A DNA stretch of 64,000 nt from Streptomyces sp. BK208 (GTDB lineage Bacteria; Actinomycetota; Actinomycetes; Streptomycetales; Streptomycetaceae), in the NCBI RefSeq assembly GCF_004364245.1, contig NZ_SOAV01000012.1, positions 124,001 through 188,000 on the forward strand, read 5' to 3'. A model generated the notes under the pieces. It made no database searches. It was given only the letters and a program-made list of their open reading frames with translations, and was not told the origin of the DNA. The position numbers and the translations under genes were made by a program. Positions 8,269-18,067 of this stretch are shown here, piece after piece (the first letter of the stretch is position 1; every line of letters begins with the position of its first letter).

Positions 8269-9177
8269 ATGACACCTACGCTCGTGCGGCAGCACACATC
8301 TCACGCGGGGGCGACGCCTCACGTGGACCTGCGTGCACGCGCGCGTGACTGGTCCGAGATACAGGAACGGATGCTCGTACCGCTCTACGAGGCCGTCCAC
8401 CAACGACTGAACGTCGGCGAGGGCACCCGCGTGCTGGGCCTGGGCTGCGGTTCCGGTCTCGCGCTGCTGATGGCCGCCTCGCGCGGCGCCGCGGTGACCG
8501 GGGTCGACTCCCGCTCGCCGGAACTCCTGGCCCTGGCCCGCCGGCGCCTGCTGCCCGGGACGTCCGGGGAGCCCGGCGAGCCGGGGACGTCCGAAGGGCC
8601 GCGGTACCCCGGGGCGGGCGCCACGGGCGGGCCGGGCGAGGAGCCCCGGATCGTCGAGGGCCCGCCCGAGGACGCGGCGGACCCGACGGCACCGGCGTTC
8701 ACCCTGGTGACCGCCTTCGAGCCCATCGGGTGCCTGGCGGGCGACTCGGAGGGACTCGGTGACCTGCTCACCCGGGCGACACCGCTCGCCGCGCGGGGAG
8801 CGGCCGTGGTGCTGGCCGGCTGGGGCCCGCCCGAGCGGTGTGCCACGACGTCGGTGCTGCGGGTGGCCACCAAGCTCTCCGACCCGCTGCGCGGCAGCTG
8901 GCGCCCCGCCCTGCGCGACGACCTGGAGGAGGTCGCGCAGCGGGCCGGTCTCCGGCCGGACGGCTCGGGACGGGTGGCGTGCCCGTTCGGCTACGCCGAC
9001 ACGGACAGCGCGGTGCGCGGGCTGCTGTCGACCGGGCTGTTCGACGCGGCGGTCGCGGCGACCGACCGGGTACAGGTCGACAAGGAGCTGACGGAGGCGC
9101 TGCACCCGCACCGGAGGCCGGACGGCACCGTGTGGATGCCGAACGTGTTCCGCTACCTGATCGCCCGGGTCCCGTGA
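8269..9177 (+). CDS. class I SAM-dependent methyltransferase
   Basis: 302 residues from ATG 8269 (MTPTLVRQH). Motif I for SAM binding is VLGLGCGSGLAL near 55-66, followed by VTGVDSRSPELL (acidic motif II). A Gly/Pro/Glu-rich insertion at about 95-130 interrupts the core. The substrate is not evident and nothing neighbouring points to a pathway. An earlier in-frame start at 8119 would add a basic, low-similarity leader and is not preferred. The stop codon is the first base triplet of a short tandem repeat. Confidence 0.8.
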   Translation: MTPTLVRQHTSHAGATPHVDLRARARDWSEIQERMLVPLYEAVHQRLNVGEGTRVLGLGCGSGLALLMAASRGAAVTGVDSRSPELLALARRRLLPGTSGEPGEPGTSEGPRYPGAGATGGPGEEPRIVEGPPEDAADPTAPAFTLVTAFEPIGCLAGDSEGLGDLLTRATPLAARGAAVVLAGWGPPERCATTSVLRVATKLSDPLRGSWRPALRDDLEEVAQRAGLRPDGSGRVACPFGYADTDSAVRGLLSTGLFDAAVAATDRVQVDKELTEALHPHRRPDGTVWMPNVFRYLIARVP

Positions 9178-9244
9178 GGACCGACCGTCCGGACCCGTGA
9201 TGACCGACCGTCCGGGTCCGTGACGACCGACCGTCCGGGTCCCG
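9175..9244. repeat. three tandem 23-24 bp repeats
   Basis: Three copies of a TGANGACCGACCGTCCGG-type unit start at 9175, 9198 and 9221, and a degenerate fourth copy follows to about 9269. The first copy includes the stop codon of the methyltransferase gene. Confidence 0.85.
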
Positions 9245-9429
9245 CGACGACCGGTTCCGACCGGGTCGGTGCGAAGCGTGACCGCCTCGTGGTGCGCTGT
9301 GGCCGATGCAGGTGTGAATGATGTGAAGGAGCCCGTCCGGGGTTCCTGCGGTTCCCCCTGGTGGATCACGGACCTCTAACCTGATCCACCGTTCGGGGGA
9401 ACCAACACATCTGCATACAGGAGCCTTTC

Positions 9430-10035
9430 GTGCCGCACCGCAAGACCGCCCTGCGCCTCGCCGCGCCCGTCGCCGTCCTCGCCCTGGCCCTCACCGCCTG
9501 CGGCGGCGGGGACGACGACTCCGACGCCGACGCGAAGGGCGGGACGGCCGCCGCGGCCTCGCCCTCGCCCTCCGCGCCCGTCTCGGGAGGCGACATGGCG
9601 CAGGGCGAAAGCGCGACGGGCAAGGTCGCGGAGGACCCCGGCCAGGTGACCTACGACGTCGTGGCGCAGAAGGTCGAGGTGGGCACGGAGGCGGAGGCCG
9701 CGAAGGCGGTGGCGGACGCCGCGGACGCCAAGGGCAAGGTGCTGGCCACCGCGTACGTCGAGTACACCCACAGGAGCGGTCCGGCCCTGACCGAGGGCTC
9801 CGACGTGCACGACGCCACCACCGTCTTCGCCGACGGGCAGCGCGGCGGCGTCCTGATCGGCGCGTCCGAGGACGCGCCGGGCTGCGAGGACCCGTACGAC
9901 GTCGACGGCTGGAAGCAGGGCGAGAGCCACGTCTTCTGCGAGACCTACGTGATCCCCGCGAACGCCACGAGCGTCGAGGTCCACTGGTCGGAGGAGGACG
10001 GCGAGCCGTACGTGTGGACGTTCCCGCAGAAGTAG
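9430..10035 (+). CDS. secreted lipoprotein of unknown function
   Basis: 201 residues. GTG start with an AGGAGC box. Signal peptide of 23 residues with lipobox LTAC (C24 lipidated), then an Asp/Ala/Gly-rich linker of about 45 residues. The folded part (about 60-200) has one likely disulfide pair (GCEDPYDVDG and HVFCETYV). I do not recognise a family beyond Streptomyces lipoproteins. It converges on ftsH with a 12-base gap. Confidence 0.82.
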   Translation: MPHRKTALRLAAPVAVLALALTACGGGDDDSDADAKGGTAAAASPSPSAPVSGGDMAQGESATGKVAEDPGQVTYDVVAQKVEVGTEAEAAKAVADAADAKGKVLATAYVEYTHRSGPALTEGSDVHDATTVFADGQRGGVLIGASEDAPGCEDPYDVDGWKQGESHVFCETYVIPANATSVEVHWSEEDGEPYVWTFPQK

Positions 10036-10047
10036 CGCGCAAGGCGC

Positions 10048-11994
10048 TCACGCCTCGGTGTCGTCCTTCGTCAGCCGGGTGATCCCGGCGATGCGGTACG
10101 CCTCCGCCTCGTCCAGCGTCTCGTTCGCCAGCAGCGACCCGGCGAGCGCGTCGAGCTGTCCCCGGTGGTCGCGCAGCTTGCGCACGGCCTCCTCGTAGCA
10201 GGAGTCCACGACCCTGCGCATCTCCCCGTCGATCGCGTCGAGCGTCTGGGGTGCGGCGGCGAGGCCGTACGCCTGCTGGGCGTCGCCGGGGAGGGCGGAG
10301 AGCCGTCCGACCCGCTCGCTCATGCCCCAGCGCGCGACCATGCCGCGCGCGATGTTGGTGACCTGTTCGAGGTCGCTCTCCGAACCGGTCGTGATCACCC
10401 CGTACACCACGTGCTCGGCCGCCATGCCGCCGAGCGCGCCGATGATCCGCCCGCGCAGGTACTCCTCCGTGTACGCGTACTTGTCCGCGTCCGGCGTCGA
10501 GAGCGTCACCCCGAGTGCCCGGCCGCGCGGCACGATGGTGATCTTGCGTACGGGGTCGGCGCCCGGCTGCAGCATGCCCAGCAGGGCGTGTCCACTCTCG
10601 TGGTAGGCGGTGCGCCGGCGTTCCTCCTCGGGCATGACCAGCGGGCGCTCGGCCCCCAGCTGGACCTTCTCCAGCGCCTCGGAGAGGTTCGCCTGCGTCA
10701 CCCGGTCCTGCTTGCGCTTCACCGCGAGCAGCGCCGCCTCGTTGGCGAGGTTGGCCAGTTCCGCGCCGGTCATGCCCGGCGTCGTACGGGCGACCTGGGC
10801 GAGGTCGACGTCCGGGGCGAGCGGGATCTCGCGGGTGTGGATCTCCAGGATCGCCTTCCGGCCGCTCCTGTCCGGCGGCGAGACGCTGACCACCCGGTCG
10901 AACCGGCCGGGGCGGGTCAGGGCCGCGTCCAGGATGTCCGCCCGGTTCGTGGCGGCGATGACGATCACCCCCTCCGAGCCGGAGAAGCCGTCCATCTCGG
11001 TGAGGATCTGGTTGAGGGTCTGCTCGCGCTCGTCGTGGCCGCCCATGCCGGAGCCGCCGCCGCGGGCCCGGCCGATGGTGTCGATCTCGTCGATGAAGAT
11101 GATCGACGGCGCCACCTTGCGCGCCTCGGCGAACAGCTCCCGCACCCGGGAGGCGCCCACCCCCACGATCATCTCGATGAACTCGGACGCCGAGGCGGAG
11201 AAGAACGGCACGCCCGCCTCGCCCGCGACCGCGCGCGCGAGGAGCGTCTTCCCGGTACCGGGCGGACCGGTCAGCAGCACCCCGCGAGGCATCTTGGCGC
11301 CCATGCGGCGGTAGGCGTCGGGGTTCTTCAGGAAGTCGACGACGTCACTCAGCTCGCCCTCCACCTCGTCGATCCCGGCGACGTCGGCGAAGGTGGTGCG
11401 CGGCTCCCCGGCCTCCAGCTCGACGGGCTTGGGCGGCGCCTTGCGGCCGAGCATCCCGCCCGCCCCGCCGCCCAGGGCGCCCCGCATCCGCCGCGCGATG
11501 AAGATCCACAGCACCACGAGGATCAGCATCGGGGCCAGCGCGATCAGCAGGTTGGACAGGAAGCTGCGGTGCTGCACGACGGGCTCGGCGGTGACGGTGA
11601 CGTCGTTCTTCGTCAGCTCGCTCCAGAGCCGGTCGTCCGCGAAGGTCGGCCGCTCGGTGGTGAACTTGGTGTACGTGCCGTCGCCCTCGGGATTGTCCCG
11701 GGCCTTCTTCAACTGCCCCTGGATCGCGTCGCCCTTGGCGTAGATCTTGCTGACGTTGCCCTCGTCGACCTGCTTGCTGAACTCCGTGTAGGAGATGGTC
11801 GGCTCGTCGCCCTCGTTGAAGAACGAGAGCACGAGGTTGGCGATGAGGTAGACGATCAGCGCGGCCAGGACCAGGTTCCACCAGCCGCCGCGCATCCTTC
11901 TGCCGCCGGACGGCGGCTTGGGCGGCTCGTCGGGTGTGCCCTCGGTGCGCCAGGGCGGCTCGGGGGCCTTGCGCGGCGGGGACGGATTGGTCAT
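10048..11994 (-). CDS. ftsH: ATP-dependent zinc metalloprotease FtsH (paralogue)
   Basis: Membrane AAA+ protease, 648 residues. Two membrane segments (about 38-58 and 147-167) flank an external domain. Walker A GPPGTGKT 243-250; Walker B IIFIDEID 298-305; second region of homology through RPGRFDR; zinc site HESGH 465-469. The N-terminus is Pro/Arg-rich. The usual actinomycete ftsH lies elsewhere (near hpt/folE, from memory), so this is probably a second copy. Hairpin 12042-12080 separates it from ffh, suggesting separate transcription. Confidence 0.95.
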   Translation of the reverse strand: MTNPSPPRKAPEPPWRTEGTPDEPPKPPSGGRRMRGGWWNLVLAALIVYLIANLVLSFFNEGDEPTISYTEFSKQVDEGNVSKIYAKGDAIQGQLKKARDNPEGDGTYTKFTTERPTFADDRLWSELTKNDVTVTAEPVVQHRSFLSNLLIALAPMLILVVLWIFIARRMRGALGGGAGGMLGRKAPPKPVELEAGEPRTTFADVAGIDEVEGELSDVVDFLKNPDAYRRMGAKMPRGVLLTGPPGTGKTLLARAVAGEAGVPFFSASASEFIEMIVGVGASRVRELFAEARKVAPSIIFIDEIDTIGRARGGGSGMGGHDEREQTLNQILTEMDGFSGSEGVIVIAATNRADILDAALTRPGRFDRVVSVSPPDRSGRKAILEIHTREIPLAPDVDLAQVARTTPGMTGAELANLANEAALLAVKRKQDRVTQANLSEALEKVQLGAERPLVMPEEERRRTAYHESGHALLGMLQPGADPVRKITIVPRGRALGVTLSTPDADKYAYTEEYLRGRIIGALGGMAAEHVVYGVITTGSESDLEQVTNIARGMVARWGMSERVGRLSALPGDAQQAYGLAAAPQTLDAIDGEMRRVVDSCYEEAVRKLRDHRGQLDALAGSLLANETLDEAEAYRIAGITRLTKDDTEA

Positions 11995-12041
11995 ATCCGG
12001 ACGCTACGACAGGAAAGCCGCGCGGGCATGTGGGTGTACGA

Positions 12042-12080
12042 CGTCGGGGCGCCCTCCCTTGCGGGAGAGGCGCCCCGACG
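12042..12080 (-). terminator. terminator hairpin after ffh
   Basis: Inverted repeat CGTCGGGGCG...CGCCCCGACG with a GC-rich inner arm and TTGC loop, 33 bases past the ffh stop and upstream of ftsH. No U-run. Confidence 0.7.
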
Positions 12081-12112
12081 ACGTGCCGGTACCGAACCGG
12101 ACGAACCGGCCG

Positions 12113-13663
12113 TCAGCCCATGAACTTCTTGAACTCGTCCGGCAGCTCGAAGTCCTGCCCGCCCTGCTGCGGCAGGCCGAGGGCGCCCCCGTTCTGCGCG
12201 GCGGCGGCACGGCGGGCGGCCTCCTCCTGCTCCTGCTGCTTGCGCTTCATCGGGTTGCCGGAGCGCTGCTTGCCCTTGGCCTTCTTCTGCTGCTTCTTCT
12301 GCCGGCCGGGCCCGCCTCCCATGCCGGGCATCCCGGGCATGCCCGGCATGCCGCCGCCCTGGGCCATGCGGGACATCATCTTGCGGGCCTCGAAGAACCG
12401 CTCCACCAGGTTCTTCACCGCGCTGACGTCGACGCCGGAACCCTTGGCGATGCGGGCGCGGCGCGAGCCGTTGATGATCGTGGGCTCCTGGCGCTCGGCC
12501 GGGGTCATCGACTTGATGATGGCGGCCGTGCGGTCGACGTCGCGCTCGTCGAGGTTGTTGATCTGGTCCTTCATCTGGCCCATGCCCGGCAGCATGCCGA
12601 GCAGCTTGGAGATGGAGCCCATCTTGCGGACCTGCTCCATCTGGGCCAGGAAGTCGTCCAGGGTGAAGTCCTGGCCCTTCTTGGACGCCAGCTTGGAGGC
12701 CATCTTCTCGGCCTCTTCCTGGCTGAACGTCTTCTCCGCCTGCTCGATCAGGGTGAGCAGGTCACCCATGTCGAGGATGCGGGAGGCCATCCGGTCAGGG
12801 TGGAAGGCGTCGAAGTCCTCGAGCTTCTCGCCGTTCGACGCGAACATGATCGGCTTGCCGGTCACCGAGGCGATCGACAGGGCCGCACCACCGCGGGCGT
12901 CACCGTCGAGCTTGGACAGCACCACGCCGTCGAAGCCGACGCCGTCGCGGAAGGCCTCCGCGGTGTTCACCGCGTCCTGACCGATCATCGCGTCGACGAC
13001 GAAGAGGATCTCGTCGGGGCTGACGGCGTCACGGATGTCCGCGGCCTGCTGCATCAGCTCCTGGTCGATGCCGAGGCGGCCGGCGGTGTCGACGATGACC
13101 AGGTCGTGGACCTTGGTCTTGGCGAACTCGATGGAGTCCTTCGCGACCTTGACCGGGTCGCCCACGCCGTTGCCCGGCTCGGGCGCGTAGACCGCGACGC
13201 CGGCCCGCTCGGCGACGACGCTCAGCTGGTTGACGGCGTTGGGGCGCTGGAGGTCACAGGCCACGAGGAGCGGCGAGTGGCCCTGCTCCTTGAGCCAGCG
13301 GCCCAGCTTGCCCGCGAGGGTGGTCTTACCGGCACCCTGCAGACCGGCCAGCATGATCACGGTGGGCGGCTGCTTGGCGAAACGCAGGCGCCGGGTCTCG
13401 CCGCCGAGGATGCCGACCAGTTCCTCGTTGACGATCTTGAGGACCTGCTGGGCCGGGTTGAGCGCCTTGGAGACCTCGGCGCCCAGGGAGCGTTCCTTGA
13501 CCTTCTTGATGAACGCGCGCACGACGGGCAGGGCCACGTCCGCCTCGAGGAGCGCGATGCGGATCTCGCGGGCCGTGGCGTCGATGTCCGCCTCGGACAG
13601 CCGCCCCTTGCCGCGCAGGCTCTTGAAAGTCGCTGAGAGGCGGTCGGAGAGAGTATCGAACAC
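12113..13663 (-). CDS. ffh: signal recognition particle GTPase Ffh
   Basis: SRP54 homologue, 516 residues from GTG 13663. N domain 1-90; G domain with G1 GLQGAGKTT 107-115, DTAGRLG, and SKLDGDARGG. The M domain, which binds 4.5S RNA and signal peptides, carries Met/Gly-rich repeats (GMPGMPGMPGM) and a basic tail. It pairs with FtsY in this window for cotranslational membrane targeting. The start is placed where the N domain (MFDTLSDRLSATFKSL) begins; an upstream ATG would add unrelated residues. Confidence 0.97.
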   Translation of the reverse strand: MFDTLSDRLSATFKSLRGKGRLSEADIDATAREIRIALLEADVALPVVRAFIKKVKERSLGAEVSKALNPAQQVLKIVNEELVGILGGETRRLRFAKQPPTVIMLAGLQGAGKTTLAGKLGRWLKEQGHSPLLVACDLQRPNAVNQLSVVAERAGVAVYAPEPGNGVGDPVKVAKDSIEFAKTKVHDLVIVDTAGRLGIDQELMQQAADIRDAVSPDEILFVVDAMIGQDAVNTAEAFRDGVGFDGVVLSKLDGDARGGAALSIASVTGKPIMFASNGEKLEDFDAFHPDRMASRILDMGDLLTLIEQAEKTFSQEEAEKMASKLASKKGQDFTLDDFLAQMEQVRKMGSISKLLGMLPGMGQMKDQINNLDERDVDRTAAIIKSMTPAERQEPTIINGSRRARIAKGSGVDVSAVKNLVERFFEARKMMSRMAQGGGMPGMPGMPGMGGGPGRQKKQQKKAKGKQRSGNPMKRKQQEQEEAARRAAAAQNGGALGLPQQGGQDFELPDEFKKFMG

Positions 13664-13789
13664 GGCGGCGTAGGTCCTCGCGTCGGCGTTGGTGTGGGTC
13701 GCCCTCCAGGGTATCCGGCCCGGCAAGCAAATCATCCCTGCCCGTCGCAGAGAGCGGGCGGGGACCCGGAGGGCTCACCGGCGGCGCGG

Positions 13790-16237
13790 TCACGCCCGCA
13801 GCGACTCCTCCAGCTCCCGGGCCACCGACGCCGCCTCGTCGCCCGGCAGCGGCGCGCCCCCGTCCCGCGTCACGTAGAAGGCGTCGACGGCGTTGGCCCC
13901 CAGCGTCGACACGTGGGCGCTGCGCACCCGCACCCCCGCCGCCTCCAGTGCCCGCCCGAGCCGGAAGAGCAGCCCCGGGGCGTCCTGGGCGCGCACCTCG
14001 ATCACCGTGGCGAGGCGGGACGCGGCCGGGGCGACGGTGACGCGGGGCGGGGGCGGCTCGACGCCCCGGCGCCGTGGGTGGGCCGCGTCCCGTTCGGCGA
14101 GCCGCGCGGCGATGTCCAGAGTGCCGTCCAGGGCCCTGACCAGGTCGGCACGGAGCCGGGCGGCCTGGGGCAGGGAGCCGTACTGGGCCGCGACGCGCCA
14201 GTCGAGGAGCAGGACGGAGCCGTCGACGCCGTCCGGCAGCGGGAGCGTGCGCAGTTCGGCGGTGCGGACGGTGAGGCGGTGCACGGCCAGGACCCCGGCG
14301 ACCGCGGGGAGCACACCCGGCTGGTCCGGCACGGCGATCAGCAGCTCCACGCCGAGCGGCTCCGGGCCGTCCGCCGGTGCCGAACCGGCCGGCGGTTCGG
14401 TCTGCGCCCGCAGGGCCAGCACCGGGCCGCCGGTGCGGGAGGCCTCGACCGCGAGCCGCTCCTGTTCCGCGGTGGGCGCGGCGGCCGCGGGCTCGGGCTG
14501 CGGCTCCCCGGCCAGCACCCCGGTGACCCGTTTCACCAGGTCGGCGACGAGGGAGGCGCGCCAGGACGACCAGGCGGCCGGTCCGGTCGCCAGCGCGTCG
14601 GCCTCGGTCAGGGCGTGCAGCAGCTCCAGCGTGTGCTCCGTGCCGACCGCCTCCGCGACCGCGCGCACGGTGGCCGGATCGTCCAGGTCGCGCCGGGTGG
14701 CGGTCTCCACGAGCAGCAGGTGATGGCGTACGAGGGTGGCGAGGACGGCGGCGTCCGCGCGGTCGAAGCCGATGCGGGCGGCGACGTCCCGGGCGATGGT
14801 CTCCCCCGCCACGGAGTGGTCGCCGGGCCAGCCCTTGCCGATGTCGTGCAGCAGCGCGGCGACCAGGAGCAGGTCGGGGCGGTGCACGCGGCGGGTGAAT
14901 CCGGCGGCGCGGACGGCGGTCTCGATCAGGTGCCGGTCGACGGTCCACAGGTGCACGGCGTTGCGCTGCGGGCGGCAGCGGACCCGCTCCCAGTCCGGCA
15001 GCAGCCGCGTGACCAGGCCCTCGGCCTCCAGCGCCTCCCAGACCTGCACGGTGGGGCGGCCCGAACCGAGCAGGGTCACCAACTGCTCACGGGCCTCGGC
15101 GGGCCAGGGCGCCGGCAGGGGGCGCGCGGTGGCCGCCAGGCGCCGTACGGCGTGCAGGGAGAGCGGGAGTCCGGCCTGTGCGGCGGCGGCCGCGGCACGC
15201 AGCGGGAGCACGGGGTCGCGTTCGGGGCGCGCGGTGCGGGCGAGGACGACCTCGCCGTCCTGCTCCACGACCCCCTCGGCCAGCGGGGAGCGCTCGGCGA
15301 CCGGTTTCCCGCCGCCGATCATGGCGCGCAGCCTGGGCCGCACGGACCGCGAGCGCAGCACGCGCCCCACCTCGCGCCAGGTGACGTCGCCCGCGTAGGA
15401 GACGACACGGGCCGCCTCGTACACCTGCCGCAGCAGCGCGTCGGCGTCCAGCAGGCCCAGCTCGGCCGCCACCTGGTCCTGTTCCTGCAGCGCCAGCCGG
15501 TCGGTGGCCCGGCCCGTCGCCAGGTGGAGGGCGTCGCGTACGTCGAGCAGCCGGCGGCGTGCGTCGGCGAGGCCCTCGCGCGGGGCGTCGGCGAGCCAGG
15601 AGGCGGCGACGGCACGCAGCGCGGTCGCGTCGCGCAGGCCGCCCCGGGCCTCCTTGAGGTCCGGTTCCAGCAGGAACTGCAGCTCGCCCTGGCGTTCGGC
15701 GCGCTCGGCGCACAGGTCGCGGAGTTCGGGCAGGCGCTTGGGTGCCTGGTTGCGCCAGTCGGCGAGGACGGCGGTGCGCAGGGAGGCGGTCAGCCCGAGG
15801 TCCCCGGCGAGGTGGCGGGCGTCGAGCAGGCCGAGGTGGACTTTCAGGTCCTCGCCCGCCGTCTTCCGGGCCTGCTGCGGGGTGCGGACGGAGTGGTCGA
15901 GGTCGAGGCCGAGGTCCCAGACCGGGTACCAGAGGCGGTCGGCGAGGGCGGCGACCGCCTTGTCGTCGCGGCCGTCGTGCAGCAGGAGCAGGTCCAGGTC
16001 GCTGCGCGGGGACAGCTCGCCGCGCCCGTACCCGCCGACCGCGACGAGGGAGACCCCCGCGGCTCCCCCGGTGCCCGCGCCGAAGAGGCCCGCCAGCCAG
16101 TCGTCCGTGAGGTCGGCCAGCGCCCTGCGGCGCGGCGGCCCGGACCGCGCCCCCTCGGTGAGGAGGCGCAGCCGGGCCGCCGCGTAGCCGCCGGGTTCCG
16201 AGTCCTCTGCTTCGTGCGTCACGTGCGTACTCGTCAC
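13790..16237 (-). CDS. glnD: PII nucleotidyltransferase/deadenylylase GlnD
   Basis: 815 residues. N-terminal nucleotidyltransferase with GG-x10-D-x-D at 68-82 (GGYGRGELSPRSDLDL); central HD domain (ALLHDIGKG near residue 460); C-terminal tandem ACT domains that sense glutamine. In Streptomyces GlnD is known to adenylylate GlnK at Tyr51 rather than uridylylate it. GTG 16237 is chosen because AGGAG lies 7 bases upstream; the frame remains open far into glnK, but that part is shadow. Third gene of amtB-glnK-glnD, 26 bases after glnK. Confidence 0.96.
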   Translation of the reverse strand: MTSTHVTHEAEDSEPGGYAAARLRLLTEGARSGPPRRRALADLTDDWLAGLFGAGTGGAAGVSLVAVGGYGRGELSPRSDLDLLLLHDGRDDKAVAALADRLWYPVWDLGLDLDHSVRTPQQARKTAGEDLKVHLGLLDARHLAGDLGLTASLRTAVLADWRNQAPKRLPELRDLCAERAERQGELQFLLEPDLKEARGGLRDATALRAVAASWLADAPREGLADARRRLLDVRDALHLATGRATDRLALQEQDQVAAELGLLDADALLRQVYEAARVVSYAGDVTWREVGRVLRSRSVRPRLRAMIGGGKPVAERSPLAEGVVEQDGEVVLARTARPERDPVLPLRAAAAAAQAGLPLSLHAVRRLAATARPLPAPWPAEAREQLVTLLGSGRPTVQVWEALEAEGLVTRLLPDWERVRCRPQRNAVHLWTVDRHLIETAVRAAGFTRRVHRPDLLLVAALLHDIGKGWPGDHSVAGETIARDVAARIGFDRADAAVLATLVRHHLLLVETATRRDLDDPATVRAVAEAVGTEHTLELLHALTEADALATGPAAWSSWRASLVADLVKRVTGVLAGEPQPEPAAAAPTAEQERLAVEASRTGGPVLALRAQTEPPAGSAPADGPEPLGVELLIAVPDQPGVLPAVAGVLAVHRLTVRTAELRTLPLPDGVDGSVLLLDWRVAAQYGSLPQAARLRADLVRALDGTLDIAARLAERDAAHPRRRGVEPPPPRVTVAPAASRLATVIEVRAQDAPGLLFRLGRALEAAGVRVRSAHVSTLGANAVDAFYVTRDGGAPLPGDEAASVARELEESLRA

Positions 16238-16263
16238 CCGGCGACTCCTGTTCGTTGGTCGTG

Positions 16264-16602
16264 TCAGAGCGCGTCGGGGCCGCGCTCGCCGGTCCTGACC
16301 CGTACGGCCGTGTCGACCGGGACCGCCCAGACCTTGCCGTCGCCGATCTTGCCGGTGCGGGCCGCCTTCACCACGACGTCGATCAGCTGCTCGGCGTCGC
16401 CGTCCTCGGCCAGGACCTCGATGCGAATCTTGGGCACCAGGTCGACGGTGTACTCGGCACCCCGGTAGACCTCGGTGTGTCCGCGCTGGCGGCCGTAGCC
16501 GCTGGCCTCGGTGACGGTCAGGCCGTGGACCCCGAAGGCCTGGAGGGCCTCCTTGATCTCGTCGAGCCGGTGCGGCTTGACGACGGCGGTGATGAGCTTC
16601 AT
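16264..16602 (-). CDS. glnK: PII signalling protein GlnK
   Basis: 112 residues. The T-loop contains Y51, the modification site, in RGAEYTVD; Y46 is also present. The PII signatures KPHRLDEIKEAL and GKIGDGKVW (B- and C-loops, ATP/2-oxoglutarate binding) are intact. It plugs AmtB and signals nitrogen state. The ATG overlaps the amtB stop (ATGA), so the two are translationally coupled. Confidence 0.98.
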   Translation of the reverse strand: MKLITAVVKPHRLDEIKEALQAFGVHGLTVTEASGYGRQRGHTEVYRGAEYTVDLVPKIRIEVLAEDGDAEQLIDVVVKAARTGKIGDGKVWAVPVDTAVRVRTGERGPDAL

Positions 16603-17945
16603 GCGTCCACCTTCTTGCTCGGGGCCGACGCCGCCGCCGAGGCGGCCGGCGTGGCGGTCGTCCGGGCGGCACCGCCACCGGCACCGCTGAAGTCGTATGC
16701 GGTCTCGGCGTGCTCGGCCTGGTCGATGCCGGCCACCTCGACGTCCTCGGATACCCGCATGCCGATCGTCTTGTCCAGCAGGAAGGCGAGGACGGCGGAG
16801 ACCACCAGGGAGTAGGCGAGGACGCCGAAGACACCCGCGCACTGCTTCCAGAACTGGTCGAGGCCACCGCCGTAGAAGAGGCCCTCGACGTCGGACTGGC
16901 CCTTGCCGCTGGCGAAGAAGCCGATGAGCAGCGAGCCGAGGATGCCGCCGACCAGGTGGACGCCGACCACGTCGAGGGAGTCGTCGTAGCCGAGCTTGTA
17001 CTTCAGGCCGACGGCCATGGCGCACACCACGCCGGCGATGAGCCCGACGGCGATCGCTCCGAGCGGGGAGACGGCGCCGCCCGCCGGGGTGATGGCGACC
17101 AGGCCGGAGACGGCGCCGGAGGCCGCGCCGAGGGTGGTGAAGGCGCCGTGCCGGATCTTCTCGTAGGCGAGCCAGCCGAGGACGGCGGCGCCGGTGGCGA
17201 CCTGGGTGTTGACGAACATCAGCGCGCCGACGCCGTCGTCGTTGCCGAGCCAGGAACCGGCGTTGAAGCCGAACCAGCCGAACCAGAGCAGACCGGCGCC
17301 GAGCATGACCAGCGGCAGGCTGTGCGGGCGCATCGGGTCCTTCTTGAAGCCGACGCGCTTGCCGATGACCAGGATCACGCCGAGCGCGGCGGCACCGGCG
17401 TTGATGTGCACGGCCGTGCCGCCCGCGAAGTCGATCACGCCCAGTTCGAAGGCCCAGCCGCCGGTGCCCCAGACCCAGTGGGCGACCGGGAAGTACACGA
17501 TGGTGACCCACAGAGCGATGAACAGGGCCCAGGCCGTGAACTTCACGCGGTCCGCGAGGGCGCCGCTGATCAGGGCCGGGGTGATGACGGCGAACATCAG
17601 CTGGAAGACCAGGAAGACGAAGACGGGGATGGTGTAGCCGTCCCACAGCTCGGTCAGGCCGATGTCGCTGAGTCCGACCCAGTCGGAGTTCCAGCCGACG
17701 ACACTGCCCGAGTCGGTGCCGAACGCCATGGAGAAGCCGTAGAGCACCCACAGGACGGTGACGATGCCGAGGCTGATGAAGCTCATCATCAGCATGTTCA
17801 GGGTGCTCTTGACGCGGACCATGCCTCCGTAGAAGAAGGCCAGGGCCGGCGTCATCAGCATCACCAGGGCGGAGCAGATGAGCATGAAGCCCGTGTTGGC
17901 GGCAGAGAGCTCCGTCTCTGCGGCGAGCGTGATGGCTGGAGCCAT
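16599..17945 (-). CDS. amtB: ammonium transporter AmtB
   Basis: 448 residues with about 11 membrane segments. The twin pore histidines are in TAVHINAGAAA and GVHLVGGILG, and the ammonium-transporter signature FNAGSWLGNDDG region is present. A C-terminal Ala/Ser/Thr tail replaces a long cytoplasmic domain. ATG 17945 has a GAGGAG box. First gene of the nitrogen operon; a pair of GlnR-type boxes lies about 125-170 bases upstream of the start. Confidence 0.97.
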   Translation of the reverse strand: MAPAITLAAETELSAANTGFMLICSALVMLMTPALAFFYGGMVRVKSTLNMLMMSFISLGIVTVLWVLYGFSMAFGTDSGSVVGWNSDWVGLSDIGLTELWDGYTIPVFVFLVFQLMFAVITPALISGALADRVKFTAWALFIALWVTIVYFPVAHWVWGTGGWAFELGVIDFAGGTAVHINAGAAALGVILVIGKRVGFKKDPMRPHSLPLVMLGAGLLWFGWFGFNAGSWLGNDDGVGALMFVNTQVATGAAVLGWLAYEKIRHGAFTTLGAASGAVSGLVAITPAGGAVSPLGAIAVGLIAGVVCAMAVGLKYKLGYDDSLDVVGVHLVGGILGSLLIGFFASGKGQSDVEGLFYGGGLDQFWKQCAGVFGVLAYSLVVSAVLAFLLDKTIGMRVSEDVEVAGIDQAEHAETAYDFSGAGGGAARTTATPAASAAASAPSKKVDA

Positions 17946-18067
17946 CGGCGTCTCCTCGTCGTTGGTACGGCCCCGTGCGGGCGAAGCCTGGCGGGCGGGC
18001 GGTGAGGGGTGGGCCGGTTATGCGCCACGAGATTGACGCAGCGCGGTTTCGGTGGAAGCCCCTCGTT

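Noticed and set aside
13790..16867. A 1025-codon frame with glnD that runs into glnK and amtB
   Set aside because: The additional 210 codons overlap glnK out of frame; AGGAG and the GTG at 16237 mark the actual start.
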